Counted from the first letter of the stretch, positions 1 through 12,251 are shown. The stretch is 64,000 nucleotides of DNA from Macrobrachium rosenbergii (GCF_040412425.1 NC_089753.1:43533913-43597912); one strand, 5' to 3'. Translations and numbers: made by a program. The notes: generated from the letters alone by a model not told the origin.

Positions 1-582
1 ATATATATATATATATATATATAATGTCCATTTATTCGTAAGGTGCATATTTGTGTGTGCATGCAAGTATGTATGCGTGTGCATTTGACGTATATACACA
101 CATGCATAAAGAGAAATAAGCAAAGAAAAAAAAAATTTCCCCATGTGTGACAGTTAATTCGCATATAGCACAATGCTGTGAAGACGATGTCATTCAAAAA
201 AAGAGTATTGTTTGCGCTCGAGAGACTTTATAAAGAGAAACTTTAATTTTCCCAAGATTAATTGCTTTAATCATTTTTATAATAGGTTTTCTTATATAAA
301 TAAAATATTTTTAAAATGTTGGAAATATTCTGAAGTAAATAAAGTTGTTTACAAAAGATAAAGCGTTGTTTTAGCAATGTCAGAGAGAGAGAGAGAGAGT
401 GAGTGAGTGAGTATTACGTGGTAAAACAGAAAGGTGAAGATGTCAATGCAGAGAAGAATTAAAGATAGAGGTAATAATTATATAAGAGAGAGAGAGAGAG
501 AGAGGTACCATTCACAAATGACCAGTTAACAGAAGAAGGTGAATATGTGATTGATATAGTGTTAAAGAAATAGACTTTAATA

Positions 583-615
<33 letters not shown>

Positions 616-697
616 ATTAACTTTCAAAATATGCTCTAGTCAAGACAGGAATGTGCATAAGTTACTGATTTGGTGAAAGAGAATTAGAGACTAAATT

Positions 698-743
<46 letters not shown>

Positions 744-1350
744 TGTGTGACTATATTACGAAAATCCCCGGCACATTTGTCTCTTGGGGCGCCAACGTAA
801 TTAAGCAAGTCGATGACGAGATACATGCCTTGTCGGTTAATAGAAGTCCCACATTTTTCACTTCTCCGTCTCTTTTCCTACTTCTTCATCTCTTCCTTCT
901 TTCTTTCCTTTCTTCAAGTTCTTCTCCGTTTTTCTTTTTTTTTTTCCTTTCTTTTAGGGTTTCCGCGTCTTGTGACTATTTTCTTTCTGCCTTCGTTGCT
1001 TTTCGCTTCCTAATTGCCATGTTCCTCTCTTCCTTAATTCATCAGCTTTTTTTTATTCTTCCTTTATTCGTTTTTTCATTCGTTTCTTTTTTTATTGGTT
1101 TTCCTTTCATCCTTCTTTTATTTCATACCGGAAGTTATCAGAATTACTTTTCCGCTTTTGTTACAAAAACACTTTTGTCGGTTAAGTAATTTTTTCTCAA
1201 ATTAAATCTTTTATGTTTCGTTAACTATGAAAGTCATTGGAGATTTTTTTCCTTGAATTTTACATTGTTTTACCGTAATGGTTGCATGCAAAGTTTTATA
1301 AATATGATTTTTATGCTTTTATTTTCTGTTGAATTTTTATATACTGTACG
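1..1350. other. Non-coding AT-rich DNA with short microsatellites
   Basis: No gene is visible. The stretch opens inside a (TA)n tract (1-22) and holds short (GA)n tracts near 379-398, 485-503, 601-615 and 697-741, the third next to a (GT)n run. Positions 850-1190 are pyrimidine-rich, and the open frame there encodes only Phe/Leu/Ser-rich low-complexity sequence, which I do not accept as a protein. Confidence 0.6.
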
Positions 1351-1356
1351 TATGTA

Positions 1357-1457
<101 letters not shown>

Positions 1458-1460
1458 GAT

Positions 1461-1688
1461 ACAGGCAGGACAGGTAATCAGACAGACATATCAAGAATTG
1501 AGGGCAGTGCCTAATTTATCCTTATGTACAAATGTCTTCAAAGAGATTTTTTGTATAATTTGTATTTAATTATAATTCACAATATTTATTCTTTTATTGC
1601 AGCCTTGAAAATGAGACTAGTCGTCTTGAAACGTCGGCACAAATACAGATGATTTTATGCACTAGCCTGTTTCCACTCCCTCAATTCT

Positions 1689-1692
<4 letters not shown>
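1461..1692. mobile_element. Inverted-repeat element between two (TA)n tracts, copy 1
   Basis: The unique DNA between two long TA tracts has matching inverted ends: ATATCAAGAATTGAGGG at 1489-1505 is the reverse complement of the sequence at 1676-1692. Inside, at 1601-1645, is the motif CCTTGAAAATG, then AGAC, a 5-base loop, GTCT, then TGAAACGTCGGCA. The same framework with a different but still pairing stem occurs at 23989-24026 inside another (TA)n-flanked element. This resembles terminal regions of Penelope-like elements, some of which are known to carry hammerhead-ribozyme-related motifs, but the family call is inference. No coding sequence is visible. Confidence 0.5.

Positions 1693-1779
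<87 letters not shown>
1690..1779. repeat. (TA)n then (GT)n microsatellite
   Basis: Alternating TA from 1690 to about 1760 passes into a short GT run. It forms the right flank of the element at 1461-1692. Confidence 0.95.
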
Positions 1780-1799
1780 ATTATAGAGGCATAAATAGA

Positions 1800-2000
1800 T
1801 AATCCGCATTTTTCTGGTTGAGGATAGCATTTTAGAGTGAGGTTGCTAGCCCATCCATATCACCCAGGCTGTGGACAGTTTACTAGGCACCTAATTATTG
1901 AAGCTACGACACTCCATGTCGCATTAGTTCGTTCTACTGGAAACTCTGCGCGTGGGTTCGAATCCTGCTACAGGAGGTGAAACTTTCTTTGCTTATTTCC
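1800..2000 (+). repeat. Possible tRNA-related SINE fragment
   Basis: GGGTTCGAATCCTG at about 1954-1967 matches the Pol III B-box consensus (GGTTCGANNCC) and is followed by GCTACAGGAG, as in a tRNA T-arm and acceptor region. No convincing A-box is seen at the usual distance upstream, so a functional tRNA is not supported. The block lies between microsatellites, a common place for short retroelements. A diverged SINE is the best guess. Confidence 0.35.
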
Positions 2001-2083
2001 AGCTCGGATGTTCGATTTGATAGTGAGTGTATTAAAAAGTATACGAGAAAGTCGAGAAGTTAAAAGGTCATTATAACCATTAA

Positions 2084-2362
<279 letters not shown>

Positions 2363-3130
2363 AATGAGAAGAAGAGAAAAGACATTTACCTATTGTTAAT
2401 TCTATTTCTTAAAGAAATATAATAAATTTACCGCCATGACAGAAGAAACTGACTTGCCACGTTAATTGAACAATTAAAGAATTCGTAATTTTGTGTTATA
2501 TGAATATTCTGTTTTTTTCTTACATATTTTGTGCTCGATATTAACAGAATGTAATACAAAGCTGTATATTTATTTAATCGTCTGGGAAAAAATGTAATAT
2601 CCCTTACGTATTTATGAGACGTTAACGGCTTTTTAATCTGTATAATAACTCTCGTAAAACAGAAAAGACAAAAGAACAGCGGGTCATAACTGTCACATGA
2701 TTTTATATACGAGTACTCTGCGTGCGGGTAATAGATGTGAAATTACAGAAAAAAATAATATTTTCCGTAATACATATGTCCAAATAGTTGTTAATTATCA
2801 TTCAACGATAATAAACACCACCAGGATAATTGTTCTATCTGGTATAGTCACAGTAATAATAAAAAAATCAAAAGAAAAAAAAATAGTATAAAGACATTCT
2901 CGTGTTACACTGTCCCAATGAGCACTCGGAGACCGGGCGAGGTAGACACTCTCCCACTGACGGTTGGCGGAGAACTGAGAGTCTGAGACGAGTGACACGG
3001 TTGAACTGACACCACGAATCGGTCAGCTCTGGAGCCTCCTGGGCTGACTTGAATCTTTAAGATGTCCCGTGAACGTCGACAGGTAGACAGTTTGTCATGA
3101 TTATTGAGTAATACTTCAATATATTGCTCT
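2363..3130. other. Unassigned non-coding DNA
   Basis: AT-rich DNA with several small open frames of no recognisable character. Positions 2900-3070 are GC-richer than their surroundings, but I recognise nothing there. Confidence 0.5.
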
Positions 3131-3134
3131 GGAG

Positions 3135-3530
3135 TTTTAGTTTTAAGAAAACCATTGAGATGGCTATGTGTCTGTCCGTCCGCACTTTTCTGCCCGCCCC
3201 CGAATCTTAAAAACTACTGAGGCTAGAGAGCTGCAAATTGGTGTGTTGATCATTTACCCTCCAATCATCAAACATACCAAATTGCAGCCCTCTAGCCTCA
3301 GTAGTTTTTATTTTATTTATGGTTAAAGTTAGCTATGATCGTGCTTCTGGCAACTATATAGGATAGGCCACCACGGGCCATGGTTAAAGTTTCTGGGCCG
3401 CGGCTCATACAGCATAAAACCGAGACCACCGAAAGATAAATCTATTTTCGGTGGCCTTGATTATGCGCGGTAGCGACTGTACAGAAAACTCGATTGCACC
3501 GAAGAAACTTCGGCGCATTTTTTACTTGTT
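3135..3530 (+). repeat. Interspersed repeat R1, copy 1
   Basis: One of four copies in this window (also 6816-7190, 8533-8945 and 41204-41566). Landmarks in order: TGTCTGTCCGTCCGCAC; an internal inverted repeat (arms about 3216-3260 and 3267-3310, centred on AACTACTGAGGCTAGAG and its complement); GGTTAAAGTTAGC; a GC-rich block; and the end CGAAGAAACTTCGGCGCA. No coding capacity is seen. Multi-copy status is visible directly; whether it is a DNA-transposon derivative or a SINE is not determinable here. Confidence 0.8.
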
Positions 3531-4055
3531 TAAGTTTCATTCAGTTATAGAACCGTGATATGTCTTTCGTAAAATGATACGGTTTAGACCAGCGGGTAAG
3601 TAAGTCCTATAATCGAGGTTCCTTAGCATCAGGGGCCTCGTGCTGTATCATATTTGCCTCCGAGAAGAGGGTAACGTTTTTTGTCTTGGTCTGTTTGTCT
3701 CTTTACTTGTCTTTTATTTTTGTTAGCTGGATTATTTAAAATGTTATAGGGGGCCTTTGACGATAGCTTGACCAAAGGTACGTCTCGTAACTGGCGAAGA
3801 GATAATTATTAGATATTGGTAAAGATAGGAACGTAGCTTTTGGGGAGAGGGGAACATTTTCATAGGGAAATTTTCGATAGTTTCGAACGCTGTGGGCGGC
3901 GGGACGTTGAAAGAGTTTATTGATTGATTGATTGATTTAATTATTTGTTTGTTTGTTTGTTTGTTTGTTGTTCTAGTAGTCTGAAGAGTGTTTCAACGAT
4001 AAGAGGAGATAATTTCTTTGATTCTGCTTATAGTTTTCAGTCGTACTTCTCTCTA
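3531..4055. other. Unassigned DNA with short tetranucleotide runs
   Basis: No gene seen. Short TGAT and TTTG tetranucleotide runs lie at about 3918-3970. Confidence 0.5.
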
Positions 4056-4077
4056 AAATAATGTCGATGAACGATAA

Positions 4078-4162
<85 letters not shown>

Positions 4163-4239
4163 CAGTTTTCGAAAACACTGGCGATGAGCGATAAGACTCT
4201 CTCTCTACCTCAGTTTTCGAAAACACTGTCGATGAGCGA

Positions 4240-4299
<60 letters not shown>

Positions 4300-4326
4300 T
4301 CGAAAACACTGTCGATGAGCGATAAG

Positions 4327-4388
<62 letters not shown>

Positions 4389-4436
4389 CTTATAGTTTTC
4401 ACTCGTACTTCTTCAAGGTAATGTCGATGAGCGTTA

Positions 4437-4505
<69 letters not shown>
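4056..4505. repeat. Compound array of (CT)n tracts with a repeated 30-bp spacer
   Basis: Four long (CT)n tracts (about 4080-4160, 4242-4293, 4327-4386, 4443-4502) are separated by near-identical spacers containing the palindrome TTTTCGAAAA, then CACTGTCGATGAGCGATAAG. The higher-order unit is therefore spacer plus CT tract. The first and last units have diverged spacers. Open frames are low-complexity artefacts. Confidence 0.9.
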
Positions 4506-4507
<2 letters not shown>

Positions 4508-4784
4508 CGAAGCGTCCATCGTACTTCTTTTAGAGAACATCATCTAGAAGACTCACAATGTAGTCACGTTAGGCGAAGTACGCAAGAGCGAAGATGAAGG
4601 ATTATCCTGTTACTGTGATTAGTGGAGACGAAAGAGATGTTCTTGTTTTCTTTCATTCCCTTCTAGTTTCTTTCTAGGTCATACTTACCATAGATAGGTT
4701 GTACCGTAGTTGAGAAGACTTAAAGTGGGGGAGCTTTGAACCGTAGTTTACCTTGGGTAAGTTAAAAGTTTCTTTTGAAATGTA

Positions 4785-4785
<1 letters not shown>

Positions 4786-4838
<53 letters not shown>
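4786..4838. repeat. (TA)n microsatellite
   Basis: Pure alternating TA tract of about 53 bp. Confidence 0.95.
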
Positions 4839-4841
<3 letters not shown>

Positions 4842-4899
4842 TGGTAATTTCAGATGACCTGAGGTCGGGGACAGTTTGGGATGAATTAGAGGTTACCGT

Positions 4900-5185
4900 G
4901 AATCATAATATGATTAAACTTAATCTAAGCTGAAATTTTAATCGTTTGAAGTTCACCATGAACAGGTTATTTGATCGAATGACCTGTTCACGGCAAACTT
5001 CAAACGATTTGAACTTCAAATTATTTTAACGTTGACCATACAACTGATTCACGATAAACTTCAAACGGTTTAAACTTCAGCTTAGATTAAGCTGAAGTTT
5101 AAATCATTTGAAGTTAACGGTGAACCAAAAATATGCTCAGACTTAATCTAAGCTGAAGTTTAAATCCTTTGAAGTTCACCAAAGT
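4900..5185. repeat. Cluster of inverted copies of a short motif
   Basis: A motif built on AAACTTCAAACGATTTGAA and its complement recurs at least five times in alternating orientation (about 4937-4965, 4983-5018, 5050-5080, 5091-5125, 5152-5180). CTTAGATTAAGCTGAAGTTT at about 5080-5100 is part of a local palindrome. The block could fold into a multi-armed structure. No coding potential is seen and the origin is unknown. Confidence 0.7.
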
Positions 5186-5189
5186 GTTG

Positions 5190-5693
<504 letters not shown>

Positions 5694-5802
5694 TATATAC
5701 ATATAATATGCGAGTGTGTGCGTGTTATTCCAGAGGTAGAGTGAATGGGATGTTAGACGACATTTGTATACCTTAATATTTTTAATATGACAACTGTGTG
5801 TA

Positions 5803-5804
<2 letters not shown>

Positions 5805-5876
<72 letters not shown>

Positions 5877-5895
5877 TTATATATATATATATATA
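5805..5895. repeat. (TA)n microsatellite
   Basis: Long TA tract interrupted once by ATTTATTT near 5871. Confidence 0.95.
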
Positions 5896-6187
5896 GTGTC
5901 TAGGTAAACTGTACTGAATTCCAATAGGATTTATTCTTCATCTGTTACACCAGACATATTTAATCTCTTAGGAATTTGTATATTTTCCAATAAACGTTTA
6001 TAATAAAAAAAAGAATAATTCTAGCCGCTGCATTTCTAGAGTATAGTTAACCAAACAGCCTCAGCCTTCAGGGTGGGTGAACACCTTATTCCATTGGGAA
6101 GGACGCGAGATTGGTTACGTAAAGTTTGGGAAGATAGAATTATGAGTCTGTAGATCCCAAGGGCTAAAGAATAGGTATTATTTAGAC

Positions 6188-6480
6188 TCGTGGTTCTCAA
6201 CCTGGTGGCGCGCCCCCCTAGTGGGGTGTCAGCAGTTTCAAAGGGGGGGCGCGAGCCGTAGGGAAAAATTATAAATTATCTAATTATATCCGATATTCTC
6301 TTAACAACCGTCGCTAAGAAGCAGTGTCAAGTATCTTACTAATTCATTCCCAGATGAATAAAAACAACCCTTCTCTTTCTCTTTTTTTATTTTCCTTTAA
6401 AACTGGGAGGGAATTTTACTCATAGATGCAAGGACTAACTCTTTGAGGGGACGTGGTAATGAAAAGATTAAGAACCACTT
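6188..6480. mobile_element. hAT-like MITE with 8-bp target duplication
   Basis: The left end reads GTGGTTCTCAACC and the right end GATTAAGAACCACTT, giving TGGTTCT-type inverted termini typical of hAT-family non-autonomous elements. ATTTAGAC flanks it exactly on both sides (6180-6187 and 6481-6488), the 8-bp duplication expected for hAT insertion. The roughly 290-bp interior has no transposase. Terminus and duplication are seen directly; the hAT assignment rests on family knowledge. Confidence 0.75.
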
Positions 6481-6488
6481 ATTTAGAC

Positions 6489-6815
6489 CTTAGTAAACCC
6501 CATGCCGGAAGCATTATGACGTGTGGATTGCCCTGGTTAAGATTGCATTTGCGAGAACAGAGAACAGAAGTAAACTGGGCGTTCGGAGTCTTTTAATGAT
6601 ATGTTTGCACTGGGGGACGTAAACTCTGCCAGTTCTGATTACAGAATCTTTGGCAGTCTGCTGCTCTGCTGCAAACAGTGTGACGTCTTCTAGCATCAGG
6701 TTTAACACAACTCAGTTTAGTAGGAGTTTAATCGTGGCTACAACTTGAATGTGGTGCAGCTGTGGAATCTTCTGACTACAAATGTTTAAGCGAGGAGCAA
6801 ATTCCTCCCCGCCTT
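6489..6815. other. Unassigned non-coding DNA
   Basis: Nothing recognised between the hAT-like element and R1 copy 2. Confidence 0.5.
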
Positions 6816-7190
6816 TAGTTTTCTGTAAAAGAGAACAGTTGAAATGGCTTTGTCTGTCCGTCCGCACTTTTTCTGTCCGCCCACAGATTTTAAAAACTAC
6901 TGAGGCTAGAGGGCAGCAAATTGGTATGTTGATCATCCAGCCTCCAGTCATCAAACATACCAAATTGCAGCCCTCCGGCCTCAGTAGTTTTTACTTTATT
7001 TAAGGTTAAGGTTAGCCATAGATCGTGCGTCTGGCAGCGCTTTCCGGAGGCTTCACCAACACACCTTCACTTGACCGCATCTGGGGAGCAGCTGAGCGCT
7101 GCCCGGTCGTAGCTGAAGGTTTCATACAGCATTATAAGCTGTACAGAAAACTTGATTGCTCCGAAGAAACTTCGGCGCATTTTTCACTTG
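6816..7190 (+). repeat. Interspersed repeat R1, copy 2
   Basis: Same order of landmarks as copy 1: the TGTCTGTCCGTCCGCAC block at about 6860, the internal inverted repeat around 6890-6990, and the end CGAAGAAACTTCGGCGCA near 7163-7180. The middle (about 7040-7110) differs from copy 1 and is replaced by unrelated GC-rich sequence. Confidence 0.8.
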
Positions 7191-7985
7191 TCTGTTGACG
7201 TCTCCCGAATTTCGGGTCAGTCGGTTTTATTTTCTGCTCCCTCATATTTATTTATTGAGCACCTTTAATTATAACTAATGTCTCTCTCCCGTGCAGGCTG
7301 GTTTCGCTTAGGACCCCTCTTGGGTTTAAAGTCTGTTGGCTGGCTCTGTCCATAGAGGTTTTAACTGAAGATTTAGAGCAAGAAAAGAAAAAGGGAGACT
7401 TGAAAATTTATGTGCTTAACTAAATTCTTCATAAACTACATTGTCGTGTTATATTTTAACGTAACTGGGGTCGTGACTCATTCAGAGATTACTTGGTTAG
7501 TGTGGATTATTAATCGCACCCCATTCAAATTGTCATTATGAAATACATTTTGTTCTTCCTGTATAGGCCTAAGGCCCTGGAGAATGTGCTTCCCAGCACG
7601 GACAGTATATTAACTGCTGCTTTAAGTATGTGTCAATTATCATTCGAAAGAAGGTCAGCGTTGAAGCTCATCCATAATTTATTATTAGTTTATTCATTCT
7701 TATTAAATCACCGGTATAAGGTAAAGGTTAATTTTACGTATCTCAAATTATTTTAAAGCACGTAAAGAAGTTTTCTAAGGTAACAACCAAATATCAATAA
7801 TATTTATTTTTTCACAGACTTCATTATATAAGTTTTCATATTTTCTCATTTTTTCTCGCTGTGAAACACATGCAAAGAAAGAATTTAGAATGTTCAACCT
7901 TGACTTCATTTACATATTCAGGCTCTGTCACGCGTAAAATGTGAAAGGATTTATTGTATAGCTTATCGGTTTGCGAAATCTAAAA
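7191..7985. other. Unassigned non-coding DNA
   Basis: No supported gene, RNA or repeat. The 72-codon frame at 7538 has no recognisable features. Confidence 0.5.
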
Positions 7986-7987
7986 TT

Positions 7988-8168
7988 TTATCATTAATAT
8001 ATCATTAATGTTTTCCCTGATCGATAATACTCTACGGTGATGTAATATATCATTAATATATCAGTAATGCGTTCCTTGATTGATAATACTCTACGGTGAT
8101 GTAATATATCATCTTTATATAATTATCATTAATGTGTTCCCTAATTGATAATACTCTACGGTGATGTA
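7988..8168 (+). repeat. Three-copy tandem repeat of 59-65 bp
   Basis: GATAATACTCTACGGTGATG ends at about 8042, 8101 and 8166, each copy linked by ATATATCATTAATAT-like DNA. The period is 59 bp, then about 65 bp owing to an insertion. Confidence 0.85.
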
Positions 8169-8532
8169 ACAGATAATTTGATTTACTTTCGACCCCCTGA
8201 TTCGCGAGGAAGTATATCTGAGAGAGAGAGAGAAAGAGAAAGAGAGAGACTACTAATTTGCTTCAAAGAGTATTTTATTCAGTTAAACTGTCCGCTTGAC
8301 AATCACCATTGAATAAATGAATGTATAAGTAATTTAAAATGTACTCGTCATATGCCGCTCTGAGTTATCAAGAGGAATAGTACTCCAGGATTTACGAGAT
8401 ACCTTTGGATTTGCTCTCAGAGATAATCTGGGCTGCTCTTCATCGCTCTTTTACCGAAGTTTTCATCTTTAATTTATGGGATCTTAGGATTTTTTTCTCT
8501 TCAAGAAAAGCTGAATTTAAGGGAAACAAGTA

Positions 8533-8945
8533 AAAAATGCGGCGAAGTTTCTTCGGCGCAGTCGAGTTTCCCGTATAGCCGCTACAGAGTATAATCAGGG
8601 CCACCGAAAATAGATCTATCTTTCGATGGTCTCGGCATAATGCTGAATGAGCCGCGTCCCGTGAAATTGTAACCACTGCCCGGTGGTGGCCTACCGGCCC
8701 TATATCGTTGCCAGAAGCACGATCATGGCTAACTTTAACCTTAAATAAAACACAAACTACCGAGGCTAGAGGGCTGCAATTTGGTATATTTGATGATTTG
8801 AGGGTGGATGATCAACATATGAATTTGCAGCCCTCTAGCCTCATTAGTTTTTAAGATCTGAGGGCGGAAAGAAAAAGTGCGGACAGAAAAAAGTGAGGAC
8901 GGACAGACGAAGCTTTCACAACAGTTTTCTTTTACGGAAAACTAA
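8533..8945 (-). repeat. Interspersed repeat R1, copy 3 (reverse)
   Basis: Reverse-complement copy of R1: the TGCGCCGAAGAAACTTCG end lies at about 8537-8562, the internal inverted repeat around 8752-8855, and the TCTGTCCGTCC block (as its complement) near 8895. It keeps the roughly 400-bp full length. Confidence 0.8.
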
Positions 8946-8992
8946 AAACGAAGGTCTTCAAGTGAGTTATCTAGACAGAACGCTTAGTGAGA

Positions 8993-9108
8993 AAATGGAT
9001 CACGAAATGATGAATATCTTTGGAGATAAGCTGTCAGAAGACAGTACAATTTCTTGTCGATGGAGTGAGTACTTGGAAAGGTTACTCAGTGTAGATGACA
9101 GATTATGA
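8993..9108 (+). pseudogene. LINE remnant: linker between endonuclease and RT
   Basis: One frame reads GDKLSED then RWSEYLERLLSVDD, the linker that precedes the reverse transcriptase in many non-LTR retrotransposons (usually R-W-x-E-Y-F-x-x-L-L). The same linker appears independently on the minus strand at 24325-24468. Only about 110 bp is recognisable. R1 copy 3 abuts it on the left. Confidence 0.5.
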
Positions 9109-9109
9109 T

Positions 9110-9945
9110 ATATTTTATTTGATATTACCCCTTAACAGTCTTCCCAATTTCAAAGTATAGGTAGCGTCTCAGATGCTGAGCTGTCTTGAAAATGTCTCGG
9201 ATGTCGAACAGTCTTGCCAACATTCCTGGCACCGAAGAGGCTACCAAACATCCCACCACACATCGAACAGGCTTGCCAACCATATTCAAATCGAACAGAA
9301 CTACCAACTTAGTAAGCATCTCAGAGAACGGAGTTTACCAACGACCCTAAAACTAGACTCACAGGCTTAATAAAAGCCATGGAAATATTTAAGAGAACAG
9401 CACCATACTCCAGATTCTCGGAGATATTCTGCAATTCAGCCGACGTCCCTTCAGAGTCACTGAAAATGCATCAGCTCGAGGCACCAGTTGTCCTTTGATG
9501 ACGAGGCTATTTGCATGACAGAGTTAAAACGCTAACAGAGTACGAATATGAAGAAGAAGCCTTGATTACCTGGGTTTAAATCTGATGTTTTCGGTGCTCC
9601 CGAGGTAACGAACTGAGGTGGATTTTAAAAGCAATGCCATCTGAAGGATATTTTTTCAAGTCTGTTACGACCAACTTTTCTATAAAAGAAATTCCGTTTA
9701 AAAAATGAACGTTAAAGAATAGATCGTAATTATTCACGCATAATTACTTGCGTGTTTAAGAGGCTGTGCGCAGAGCGTGCAACTGTAATAGTTGGTTTAT
9801 CGTAACCCTCGTTAAGTTTTCATCATCTAAAGTGTCCATTTTTCTATATTTTATAGATAAATGTTTTATCTATATTTATAGATAAATTCAGTGGTTCATT
9901 TAGCGAGTGGTTTCACTACACTTTTTCTTATAGAGTGTGTATAAA
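9110..9945. other. Unassigned non-coding DNA
   Basis: No supported gene. A small AT-rich palindromic patch (TATAGATAAATG and TTTATCTATA) occurs at about 9850-9890. Confidence 0.45.
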
Positions 9946-9947
9946 TA

Positions 9948-10025
9948 TACACACACACACATATATATATGTGTGTGTGTGTGTGTGTTTGTGTGGGTGT
10001 GTGTGCTTGTGTGTGGGGGGGGGCG
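9948..10025. repeat. (CA)/(TA)/(GT) microsatellite with G-run
   Basis: A short CA, TA, GT series followed by a run of G near 10014-10022. Confidence 0.9.
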
Positions 10026-10499
10026 GGGCGATGTTAGCCTTAACCTTGAGAGGGAACAGAAGCGGATAATATTATCAAGAAAGAAAGGTGTTGAGAGAGA
10101 AAGTAAGAGTATTCATCCAGTGTATTCCTCTTAATCATTTTAAATGTGACTCTTGTTGACGTTCGAGTCTTTATTTCTTGTCAGGTATTATCTCGTTAGA
10201 GTCCCTTTTGTCTTTCTAGATAGAATTTACCTTATTTGCTTAAAATTATCTTCCCAGGCACTGGTTTGTCATGCGAGGAAAAGGATCTCCTCTGCCTTTT
10301 CTTCTTTGGGGTCTTTCCAGCGTGCTGTCGTAATTTCTTCTCAGAATAACTTTAATGCTTTAAACGATTAGCTTAGAAACATATGTCTTGACGTTATATT
10401 TTTCCTTAAATTTATTAACTACGAAGCGATCACGCAGAATAGCCTATATATCTAAAAATCATTCAAAAAAACGGATAAGCAACTCGAAAGGGTGTAGGG

Positions 10500-10703
10500 C
10501 AGTGGTTCCCAACGTTGGGCGTACACCCCCCAGGGGGTTATTTTGATTTTTAAAGAGGGGCAATTCGAGAATGTTTAGACCAAGTTAATGCCTTTTAGGC
10601 TTCCTCTGCGTGAATATAAGAATTATATATCACCACAGGGGGCATCAGGATTTTAAAGGTGATTAGGTGGGGCATGGACAAAAGAAAGAGTTGGGAACCA
10701 CTG
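10500..10703. mobile_element. hAT-like MITE, 204 bp
   Basis: It begins CAGTGGTTCCCAAC and ends GTTGGGAACCACTG, perfect 14-bp inverted termini of hAT type. Flanks GTGTAGGG (10492-10499) and GTGTGGGG (10704-10711) are an 8-bp target duplication with one mismatch. The interior is non-coding. It is a different subfamily from the element at 6188-6480, because the interiors do not match. Confidence 0.85.
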
Positions 10704-10930
10704 GTGTGGGGTAAGTTGGGTATATTTTCAAATGAGAAAGTTAGTAGAATTTTGAAATAAAACCGAAAAGAACTCTGAAAAACTGTAGATCAGATATATA
10801 AAAAGTGGGCGAACGACCTTGAATTCGATTGTCATTTTCTAAATCACTTTGGCGGTTTGAACCTAAATCTTCACGGCTTTTCTTAAATAAAGAAAAATGT
10901 AAGAGGTCAGTGTTATTCCGTTTCATCTTG

Positions 10931-10931
<1 letters not shown>

Positions 10932-10986
<55 letters not shown>
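10932..10986. repeat. (CT)n microsatellite
   Basis: Pure CT tract of about 54 bp. Flanking open frames in both directions are shadows of it. Confidence 0.95.
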
Positions 10987-10988
<2 letters not shown>

Positions 10989-11189
10989 GGAGCCAACTGA
11001 TGTCATCATTTAAAGGGAAATCTTCCGGGTTTTCTCTCAGAATTTGCATATCCGGAACGAATATTCATCATTCAGATATAGCTCGTTGTTCCGAGAACTT
11101 CCCTTTCGTCATATATCACGTTTGGAGGACTGTGATAAGGAAGAATATATAGAGTAGGGTAGAAAGCGAGACATAATCAAGGAAAACGG

Positions 11190-11660
11190 AGAGAATTCCG
11201 TTTCATAAATAAGACGAAATTAGGGAAAAGGTTCAAGGCAATTTTCCTGTGAATAGGTAGAGAATAGGGAAAAATTTCTAGAGAATTTCCCTTCGTGAAG
11301 GAATGTATATCATGGAAAGTTGGGGGAATACGAGAAATGATAAAGAAAAAATGAGACTTCCATTTAATAAATAAGAGGAACTTAAGGAAAAGGTCCAAGG
11401 CAATTTCCCTGTGAATCAGTAGGGTATAGGGAAAATTTTCTAGAGAATTTCCCTTCATAAGGGAATGTATATAAAGTTGGGGAGAAAACGAGAGATGACA
11501 GTAAAAATGAGAGACTGCCATTTGATAAATAGGAATATATTAGGGAAAAGTTATAAGACAATTTCCCTATGAATAAGTAGAGTATAGGGAGAATTTTTCA
11601 ATAATGTCCCTTCGTGTAAGGATAGTTTAGGGAAAAGTTGAAGAAAATTTCCCTACGTAT
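11190..11660 (+). repeat. About 160-bp tandem repeat, three diverged copies
   Basis: The landmark ATAAATAAG/ATAAATAGG recurs at 11205, 11367 and 11525 (period 162 then 158). Each copy carries the blocks GGGAAAA, CAATTTTCCTGTGAAT-like and GAATTTCCCTTC in the same order. The third copy decays towards 11660. The minus-strand frame over it is a by-product. Confidence 0.8.
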
Positions 11661-12170
11661 CAAGGGAGTTTCTATAGAGTACCCTAATTCAGTAGGTGAT
11701 GAAGGGGCCGACCTATTGCCCTAATCTATCCCAGACCTGCTAGAAACAAAGGAAGGGAGAGAGCAATGGATTAGGCCTCATTCCAAGGAAGGAATAGACC
11801 TGCTCATTGAAAGACGGAGGATTATAAGAAGTAGACAAGTAAATTTGCTAAAGATAATATATTACGTCCTGTTTTTAGGGAAAAGGGACAAAAAAATCCC
11901 CTCTTTTTTTTAATAGTCTAATTTTTATAAAGTGAGTCAGACATTTTTATTTTATTCTCTAGAGACCGAGAAGCTTATGAATACCTTTGAATTTTTCGAA
12001 ATAGATTGAGTGCCCAGTTTCTTATGGAATTAATGGCGAGCCTGACACTCCAATTCAGACTCGGCCACTGCGTTAAAAATCCAGGTGAATAGAACAGACT
12101 TTTTAAATGATGATAAATCCCCCTTGTAAAGAAAGGAAGGTTAAGTGACTCATAAATTATATATGTACTG
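11661..12170. other. Unassigned non-coding DNA
   Basis: Nothing recognised. Confidence 0.45.
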
Positions 12171-12251
12171 TATATATATGTGTATATATATGTATGTATA
12201 TACGTATATATATGAATGAATTTTTATCACATCACTGTGATTCATATACAA

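Noticed and set aside
743..1189. 148-codon frame on the plus strand
   Set aside because: Pyrimidine-rich Ser/Phe/Leu low complexity with no domain or splice context.
1940..1975. A functional tRNA gene
   Set aside because: Only the T-arm-like B-box is present. No cloverleaf or A-box could be drawn.
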